From NCBI GenBank assembly GCA_016794345.1, contig JAEUKE010000157.1, positions 1 through 40,429 of the forward strand: 40,429 bases of DNA, in the 5' to 3' direction. Below are positions 34,945 through 40,429 of the stretch, piece after piece (within the stretch, counting starts at the first letter, position 1; each line of letters begins with the position of its first letter). A model generated the notes under the pieces. That model was not told where the DNA came from. It saw nothing but the letters and a program-made list of their open reading frames with translations, and made no database searches. Position numbers and translations under genes: made by a program. Source of the DNA: Myxococcales bacterium (lineage in GTDB: Bacteria > Myxococcota_A > Polyangia > Polyangiales > Polyangiaceae).

Positions 34945-35493
34945 CTACCCGACCGACGTCGGGTCGAGGCCGGCGGCGGCGCTCTCGGCGGGCGTGCCTT
35001 CGGCCACGGTGTTGATCCACACGGCGGACTGATCCCCCTCGTAACAAATCGCCCCCTCGTGGCGGAACTCGAACGAGTACCGCAGAATGTGGCGCGTCTT
35101 TCCGATGCGCTTGCGCGTCGCGATGCAGGTCGCCTCGATCGGGCTGCCCGGCGCGACGAGCTTGCGGAACACGACGCGATGGATGTGTGTCCCGTAGCCG
35201 ATCCACCCGTCCGCGTGGCGCACGCCCAGGAGGTAATACGCGTGCACGAAGCCGAGCATCCCGGTGGCATGGACCATCACGGCGCCTGCGACGTGTTGCG
35301 GGTGACGGAGCGGATGCGCGCGCTGCGAGGTCGTGAGCGGCAGCGGCACGTCCGTCGGCATCCGGCAGCGAACCAGGCTCTTTTCTGCGTCGATCTCGAG
35401 GATCCGATCGAAGAAGAGCACTTCCGGCGAATACGGGAGATCGGCGAGGAAGGTTTCGTCGAAGCTCGACCCGGGCGGCGGCAACGCGGTCAC
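34945..35493 (-). CDS. FabA/FabZ-like hotdog-fold protein
   Basis: The 182-residue protein has YSPEVLFFDRILEID, reminiscent of the FabZ start (PFLLVDRVLEID). The segment HPLRHPQHVAGAVMVHATG stands where FabZ has its active-site His and helix, and the later WIGYGTHIHRVVFRKLVAPGSPIEA corresponds to the hotdog sheet. The FabZ catalytic Glu is not obvious, so dehydratase activity is uncertain; a thioesterase or acyl-binding role is possible. The start is GTG 35493. It lies upstream of ygfZ, divergent from the kinase-FGE gene (74 bases). Confidence 0.6.
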   Translation of the reverse strand: MTALPPPGSSFDETFLADLPYSPEVLFFDRILEIDAEKSLVRCRMPTDVPLPLTTSQRAHPLRHPQHVAGAVMVHATGMLGFVHAYYLLGVRHADGWIGYGTHIHRVVFRKLVAPGSPIEATCIATRKRIGKTRHILRYSFEFRHEGAICYEGDQSAVWINTVAEGTPAESAAAGLDPTSVG

Positions 35494-35567
35494 ATCTGGC
35501 CGTTACCAGGCCCAGTCCCCGCCAGCAAACCCTACGCTTTGCGTCCCGACCCGCGCGGGGTAAGACG

Positions 35568-37679
35568 GTGGCCTTGGACACGCGGGACCCGTTCGACCTC
35601 TGCGGCGTCACGATCGACGCGAAGTACCGCGTCGCGTCGGTCGTCGGCGACGGCGGGTTCGGCGTCGTGTACCGCGGCGTCCACAAAGGCTTCGGCGAGC
35701 TCATCGCGATCAAGTGCCTGAAGATCCCCGGGGACCTCGACGACGCCGCCCGGTCGGAGCTGCTCGAGAAGCTCCAGGAGGAAGGCAGGCTCCTCCATCG
35801 ACTGTCGAAGGCGACGAGCGGCATCGTGCAGGCGCTGGACGTGGGCGCCATGACGACGCCCGGCGGGACCTGGGTCCCCTACCTCGTGCTCGAGTGGCTC
35901 GAGGGCGAGACGCTCGGCGAGTTCCTGAAGGCCCGGCTCGAGTCCGGCAAACACGGGATGGAACTGCTCGACGCGATCACCTTGCTCGATCCCGTCGCCA
36001 AGGCGCTCGCGGTGGCGCACGCGCAGAAGGTCGCCCACCGCGACGTGAAGCCAGCCAACATCTTCCTGACCGAGGTGGGCGGGACGAAGACCGCCAAGGT
36101 GCTCGACTTCGGCATCGCCAAGGTCCTCTCGGATCACCGCGGGTACACCACCGCGCTCGAGTCGACAAACATGACGCCGGCCGCGTTCACGCCGCGGTAC
36201 GGCGCGCCGGAGCAGTTCAACAAGCAGCGCGGCGCGACCGGCCCATGGACGGACGTGTTCGCGCTCGCCCTCGTGCTCGTCGAATGCGTCAGCGGCCGCA
36301 AGGCGCTCGAGGGCGACGACCCGACTCAGCTCTACATCGCCTCCGCGGACCCTGAGATCCGTCCCACGCTGAAGGCACGGGGCGTGTCGTCGAGCGAGCC
36401 GGTGGACCGCGTCCTCGCCAGGGCGCTCGAGGTCGAGCCGAAGAACCGATACGCCGATCTCGGGGCATTCTGGACCGCGCTGCGCGAGGCGGTGGGCCTC
36501 GAGACAGGCGACACGCTCGCGCCCCGCGCCTCATCCCCGAGAGAGAGCCGCCCTCGCCTCGATCTCGCGCAGAGCGGGCCGACCGACCCGGCGCACGCCG
36601 GGCCGACGATGCCGGTCGAGTCGCTCAAGGCACCGCGCAAGCGATCCTCCAGCCCACGCGACGACATGGAAGAGACGCCGCCGGGGGAGCGGAAGACACG
36701 CGCCCACGCGGAGGTGGCTCGCGAGCAATCGAAGCCCTCGAGCTCGAAGGGCTCGATCGTCTTCACCCTCGTCGCCCTCGCCGTCTTCGCCGGCGGCGGC
36801 GCGTTCGCCTACTTCACGATCACGAACGCCGGCAGCGGCGCCAAGACCACCGCGTCCGCTTCGGCCGATCACGCGGCGAGCGCGAGATCGAAGCCGACCA
36901 CGAAGAGCTCGAGCCAGCCCACCGCGCGTACGAGCGCGAGCGCCGCGCCCTCGGCGAGCGCCCAGGTCTCCGCGAGCGCGCAGCCGTCCGCGAGCGCGAG
37001 CCCGACAGAGCCGCCGCCGGAGGGCATGGTGCTCGTGAAGGGCGCGACCATCACGACCGGCGCGAAGGAGATTACCATCGCGGACTTCTACCTCTCGCGG
37101 GACGAGGTCACGGTCGGCGACTACCTCGCGTGCATGAACGCCGCGAAGTGTGAGGGCGGCGGCTCCGTCCGCGGGCTCGAGGGCGCCGACAAGGACACGT
37201 GGGAGCCGAAGTGCAACCTCAAGCGCTCAGGCTTCGACAACCACCCGATGAACTGCGTGACGGCTCGCGAGGCAGAGGCCTACTGCGCCTACAAAGGCGG
37301 ACGCCTGCCGACGGACGCCGAGTGGGAGCTCGCGGCGCGCGGGCCCCGCGGCCGTAAATACGTCTGGGGCGCGGGCGCGCCGACGTGTGACCTCGCGTGC
37401 TGGGGCAAGAACGACGCCTGCGCGGATCAGGGCAAGGAGATCATCGCCTGCAGCGTCGGCTCGTTCGCCGAGGACCAGACCGAGCTCGGCCTGCGTGATC
37501 TGGCGGGGAACGTCGCCGAGTGGACATCGTCCGGCGGAGCGGAACGTGTCGTTCGTGGGGCCAGCTTCTTCGACGACGCCGAGGCGCTCGTGGCCGCTCA
37601 CACGGCGACGCGCGCGGCGAGCACCGCGCACCCGACCGTCGGCTTCCGCTGTGCGATGGACCCGAAGCCCGCTCCCTGA
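35568..37679 (+). CDS. Ser/Thr protein kinase fused to an FGE-sulfatase-fold domain
   Basis: The 703-residue protein has a complete Hanks-type kinase (about 20-305): VVGDGGFGVVYRG, AIK Lys49, HRDVKPAN (Asp159), DFGIAK (Asp180), APE and FALALVLVE. A charged, Ser/Pro-rich juxtamembrane segment, one TM helix (about 396-416) and an Ala/Ser/Pro-rich spacer (425-482) follow. The outer part is a formylglycine-generating-enzyme/sulfatase-modifying fold (484-700): EGMVLVKGA, NHPMNCVTAREAEAYC, GRLPTDAEWELAARG, GNVAEW, VVRGASF, VGFRCA. This puts the kinase inside and the FGE-fold outside, as a putative receptor. Many cysteines in the outer domain could form disulfides. GTG 35568 is used. Confidence 0.9.
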   Translation: MALDTRDPFDLCGVTIDAKYRVASVVGDGGFGVVYRGVHKGFGELIAIKCLKIPGDLDDAARSELLEKLQEEGRLLHRLSKATSGIVQALDVGAMTTPGGTWVPYLVLEWLEGETLGEFLKARLESGKHGMELLDAITLLDPVAKALAVAHAQKVAHRDVKPANIFLTEVGGTKTAKVLDFGIAKVLSDHRGYTTALESTNMTPAAFTPRYGAPEQFNKQRGATGPWTDVFALALVLVECVSGRKALEGDDPTQLYIASADPEIRPTLKARGVSSSEPVDRVLARALEVEPKNRYADLGAFWTALREAVGLETGDTLAPRASSPRESRPRLDLAQSGPTDPAHAGPTMPVESLKAPRKRSSSPRDDMEETPPGERKTRAHAEVAREQSKPSSSKGSIVFTLVALAVFAGGGAFAYFTITNAGSGAKTTASASADHAASARSKPTTKSSSQPTARTSASAAPSASAQVSASAQPSASASPTEPPPEGMVLVKGATITTGAKEITIADFYLSRDEVTVGDYLACMNAAKCEGGGSVRGLEGADKDTWEPKCNLKRSGFDNHPMNCVTAREAEAYCAYKGGRLPTDAEWELAARGPRGRKYVWGAGAPTCDLACWGKNDACADQGKEIIACSVGSFAEDQTELGLRDLAGNVAEWTSSGGAERVVRGASFFDDAEALVAAHTATRAASTAHPTVGFRCAMDPKPAP

Positions 37680-37684
37680 CGACG

Positions 37685-38137
37685 TCAGAAGCGGAAGACC
37701 ATCAGCACCAAGATCACGAGCTTCAGAGCGTGGGTGATGCCCGCGAACATCGCGATGCGCCCCGCCATGGGCCGGAGCTCGCGCCCGTCCCCCGACCCGA
37801 GCGCTTCGCCCAGACGCCCGACGGCGGGCTTGAGCAAGATGATCTCGACGGCCAGCGTCACGATGGCCAAGCCGAAGCCGGCGTGGATGCGCGGCGAGAT
37901 CGCCTTGAACCCGCCGAGCGCGAAGATCATCCCGAGGCCCGAGACGATGGTCACCACGCCCGCGATGACCCCGATGTCGAGCGTGCGGGATACCCGCGGC
38001 GCCAGGATCTCCGTGTGAGGCTTGCCTCGCGCGATGGTCTTGCGAACGTCCGTGGCGATGGAGAGGGCCCCGGCGAACCAGACGGCCATCCCGAGGAAGT
38101 GGAGGAGGCGGATCGCCGAGAAGAGGTTGGGGTCCAT
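37685..38137 (-). CDS. Four-TM membrane protein of unknown function
   Basis: The 150-residue protein has four TM helices (about 5-25, 51-73, 83-101, 126-148), with a histidine in helix 1 (LLHFLGMAVWFAGALS) and one at HAGFG. The first-helix wording resembles CopD/DUF2269-type integral membrane proteins that may bind haem or copper, which is not proven here. Its stop is five bases from the end of the convergent kinase-FGE gene. ATG 38137 follows the cysteine-cluster gene by 9 bases, so they may be co-transcribed. Confidence 0.7.
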   Translation of the reverse strand: MDPNLFSAIRLLHFLGMAVWFAGALSIATDVRKTIARGKPHTEILAPRVSRTLDIGVIAGVVTIVSGLGMIFALGGFKAISPRIHAGFGLAIVTLAVEIILLKPAVGRLGEALGSGDGRELRPMAGRIAMFAGITHALKLVILVLMVFRF

Positions 38138-38146
38138 AGTTCTTCC

Positions 38147-38794
38147 TTAGGCGCTCATAGGGGCGCCGTCGCGGATTTTCAAAGTGCTCTCGCGCGCGGC
38201 GAGGCAGGCCTCGGTCCCCGCGGGGAAGACCCGGCAGTTGTGGGGCCGCACGTCGTAGACGTAACACTTGTTGTCGGGCGCGAGGTTCTGACAACGCCCG
38301 TCCTTCAGGAAGCGGAGGGTCACCTTCCCGTCCCTGGCCCGCTTGATGTAGGTCGGCGTCGTCAGCTCGGGCCTGCCGCCCTTGCGGAAGCGGACGAGGT
38401 CCGACTCGTAGAGAATGACATTGGCGTCATGGCAACACGCAGCGCAGTCCAGGCAGTCGAGCTCGATCTTGCGCGTCGGTTTGCGGTGGATCGAGTCGCG
38501 CTCACACCAGTCGAGCGCGGCCTCGACCGCGTGAGGCTCGACCCGGGAGGTGACCAGGCCCTTGGCCGGCCCGTCTTTCACCTTCGAGCGTCGCTCCTGG
38601 TCCAGCGCGAGGATCGACCAGAGCGAGGCCTTCGTGATGCGTCCGCGCTCGTCGACGCCGAGATAGAGCCAGTGGCTGCCGTCCGCGCGGGCGACGACGG
38701 CGTGTCCGCCGGAGCGCACCCAGGCCACCGCGCGCTCGAGGAACCGCTCTTCGAACCGACGCCACACCGGACGGACGACGACATACTCGGACAT
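38147..38794 (-). CDS. YkgJ-type cysteine-cluster protein
   Basis: The 215-residue protein carries the cysteine pattern CLDCAACC (114-121), then Cys168, Cys177, Cys187 and Cys197 (KCYVYDVRPHNCRVFP). This is the YkgJ-family zinc/iron-chelating signature. An unrelated N-terminal about 100-residue domain precedes it (VRSGGHAVVARADGSHWLYLG). Family function is not established; iron-sulfur or zinc binding is likely. ATG 38794 is chosen over an upstream TTG 38815. Confidence 0.8.
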   Translation of the reverse strand: MSEYVVVRPVWRRFEERFLERAVAWVRSGGHAVVARADGSHWLYLGVDERGRITKASLWSILALDQERRSKVKDGPAKGLVTSRVEPHAVEAALDWCERDSIHRKPTRKIELDCLDCAACCHDANVILYESDLVRFRKGGRPELTTPTYIKRARDGKVTLRFLKDGRCQNLAPDNKCYVYDVRPHNCRVFPAGTEACLAARESTLKIRDGAPMSA

Positions 38795-38854
38795 CGCGCG
38801 GGAAATAGAGCGCAAGCGCGGCGCCGGTCAAGCGGGCGAACGCCGATCGCGATT

Positions 38855-40429
38855 TCAGTTCGGGAAGTCGAACCGGCGCACCCAACCCTGCGCGGCCGTC
38901 GGGCTCGTGGCGGGGCCGTTGCAGCCCAGGTCGAAGCTCCCACGTGTGGAGGTCGCGGTGAGGAGCCCGCCGGTCTGGGGAACGATCGCTGTGCCACGGG
39001 CGGAGAACTCGAACGTGCCGCTTCCGCTTTCGAACCCGTCGAGGTGAGCCCACCCGAGCGCTCCGTCTTGCTCGCGGAGCTCCGCGAAGAAGGCGCGCCC
39101 ACCATCGAGCGGGTCGGAGGTGATGCAGGTCGAAGAGGCTCCGACGCTGATGTTCTTCGAGGTGACACCGGCGACGAAGATTCGCCCGTCGGCCACGACG
39201 AGGCGGTCGACCTGGACCGGGCCGAGGTCGGAGCCGATGCGACGGAACCAGACGGGCTGGCTCTGCGTCCCGAAGCTCGCTTGGTCGTAGGCCATCACGA
39301 ACGCGTCGTCGGAGCCGGGCTCCACGCCGGCGATGGGCGCACCGGAGTAGGTGCCCGCCAGGATGACGCGCGTTTCGGTCAAGCCGATCTCGGTGACCTC
39401 GATGGGATCGAAACCGTCGCCGATCGGCGCCACCAACGGGAAGCCGACGGGCGATTCGCCGACGGTGGTGAGCCGCCCGAGGAACCCCCGAGGCGTCGAA
39501 TCGTCGGGTGAGCCGACCGGACAGCCCGCGCCGGCGACCCAGATGCGACTCGAGGCGTCGACGGCGATGGAGCTCTTCAGCCCGGCGAGCCCGACGAACT
39601 GATTGGAGTCACAGAGCCCCCAGTCGAGCGGCTCGACCTCCGCCTCGGTCACGCCATCGGAGACGACAACGAAGTAGCGGTCCTCTCCGCCGAAGCTCGG
39701 CATCGCGAGGAACGGGTTGCGCATCGCCATACCAACGGCCGCGACAGTCCCATTGGCGCTCGAGGGGAATGGCGCAACATCTGCAAGATAGCCGTTTTCG
39801 TTCGTCGAGCCGACATCCGCGGGGACGAGCCAACGGTCGAGCGCGTGGGACAGATCGAGCCACAGGAGCATCGGGGTGAGCTCCGTCTGCGTGGTTGCGG
39901 GCCCCTCGACGATGCCATCGTTCGAGTCGGAGCAATCCAACGTATTGCCGGTGGACGCCCCCCCGAACACGATCAATCGACCGCTCTCGAACGCGCCCGC
40001 GACGACCAACCTGGAGCCGCTCTCCGTGATGGCGTTGAAGAAGACCTCGTTGTCCGCTCCGCCCGGCGCGTCGTCGTCGTCACAAGGCCCCGCCGCGAAG
40101 ACGGCGTTGCCCGAGCCGTCGAGGACGAAGCCACTCTGCAGGACGCCGTCTGCGGTGAGCGTCTCCGAGGGGAGCACGAGCATCGACGAGCTGAAGGTGC
40201 CGAGGAGTCGGACGCTTGCGTCGCTCGCCTCGAGCCCGTCGGTGATGAACACGTTGGGTACGGCGGGGGCTGCCCCCGCGAGCGAAGCCACGAAATCGCC
40301 GGGGTCGCGCCCGACGAGCGGACACTCCAGCGCGCCGCTCAGGCAGTCCTGACAGGCGGAGGGCTCGCAGGGCGCCATTCCGCCGCCGCCCATCGGCCCG
40401 CCGCCCGCCTCTCCCCCGCCGCCAGCATT
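38855..40429 (-). CDS. Large secreted beta-propeller-like protein (5' end outside window)
   Basis: The frame remains open to the right edge, so the N-terminus is missing: at least 524 residues are visible. The visible start is a Gly-rich spacer (GGGGEAGGG-like) followed by a cysteine-rich linker (CEPSACQDC), the kind of linker seen after lipoprotein signals in myxobacteria. The body repeats units such as FVAGVTSKNISVGASS and RLVVAGAFESGRLIVFGG, which resemble SBBP/NHL-type beta-propeller blades in secreted proteins. No catalytic motif is visible. An internal ATG at 40393 could be mistaken for its start. Confidence 0.7.
   Translation of the reverse strand, partial: NAGGGGEAGGGPMGGGGMAPCEPSACQDCLSGALECPLVGRDPGDFVASLAGAAPAVPNVFITDGLEASDASVRLLGTFSSSMLVLPSETLTADGVLQSGFVLDGSGNAVFAAGPCDDDDAPGGADNEVFFNAITESGSRLVVAGAFESGRLIVFGGASTGNTLDCSDSNDGIVEGPATTQTELTPMLLWLDLSHALDRWLVPADVGSTNENGYLADVAPFPSSANGTVAAVGMAMRNPFLAMPSFGGEDRYFVVVSDGVTEAEVEPLDWGLCDSNQFVGLAGLKSSIAVDASSRIWVAGAGCPVGSPDDSTPRGFLGRLTTVGESPVGFPLVAPIGDGFDPIEVTEIGLTETRVILAGTYSGAPIAGVEPGSDDAFVMAYDQASFGTQSQPVWFRRIGSDLGPVQVDRLVVADGRIFVAGVTSKNISVGASSTCITSDPLDGGRAFFAELREQDGALGWAHLDGFESGSGTFEFSARGTAIVPQTGGLLTATSTRGSFDLGCNGPATSPTAAQGWVRRFDFPN

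Overview
The window is very GC-rich DNA from a myxobacterium-like bacterium, most likely of the Polyangia/Polyangiales (Sorangium/Sandaracinus-type) group. This rests on gene content rather than any marker: a pilMNOPQ cluster, Ser/Thr kinases of eukaryotic type (one fused to a formylglycine-generating-enzyme fold), a PP2C phosphatase, many lipoproteins with Gly/Ser/Ala/Pro-rich spacers, a sigma54-activator-like response regulator, and frequent GTG/TTG starts. It is chromosomal and mostly housekeeping. I see no phage, transposase, CRISPR array or rRNA, and no gene-free stretch longer than 300 bases.

Left part (1-9.1 kb): a two-haem cytochrome c resembling the start of ActA of alternative complex III, cut off near the left edge; a secreted phospholipase C-type phosphoesterase; an OmpA-family lipoprotein divergent from a TPR/Slt-type lytic transglycosylase; a glycoside hydrolase-like TIM barrel; a small lipoprotein; and a two-TM sensor-like protein. 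Cell-envelope functions dominate. From 9.1 to 18 kb: a histone-deacetylase-family amidohydrolase, tRNA-His(GTG), an atypical kinase-like protein, a cystathionine gamma-lyase/synthase, a lipoprotein, a PP2C phosphatase, frr, a response regulator whose AAA+ ATPase motifs are all degenerate, a 3-methyladenine DNA glycosylase translationally coupled to it, and an unknown cytoplasmic protein.

From 18 to 30.4 kb almost everything is on the minus strand: uppS-cdsA (coupled), glutamate dehydrogenase with a strong intrinsic terminator, pilM-N-O-P (coupled), a probable terminator or attenuator, pilQ, an Ala/Ser-rich lipoprotein whose start codon sits in a hairpin, prfC, and a class V aminotransferase. 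PilM/N/O/P form the inner-membrane alignment complex and PilQ the outer-membrane secretin of the type IV pilus machine that drives social motility.

From 30.4 kb to the right edge: a single-chain fusion of two lysine-fermentation enzymes (3-aminobutyryl-CoA ammonia-lyase, Kal, and 3-keto-5-aminohexanoate cleavage enzyme, Kce) followed by a large unknown membrane-anchored protein; then YgfZ, a FabZ-like hotdog protein, a kinase-FGE fusion, a four-TM protein, a cysteine-cluster protein and the 3' part of a large secreted protein that runs off the right edge. The items most worth a second look are the catalytically degenerate sigma54-type regulator, the Kal-Kce fusion, the kinase-FGE fusion, and the two RNA hairpins flanking pilQ.
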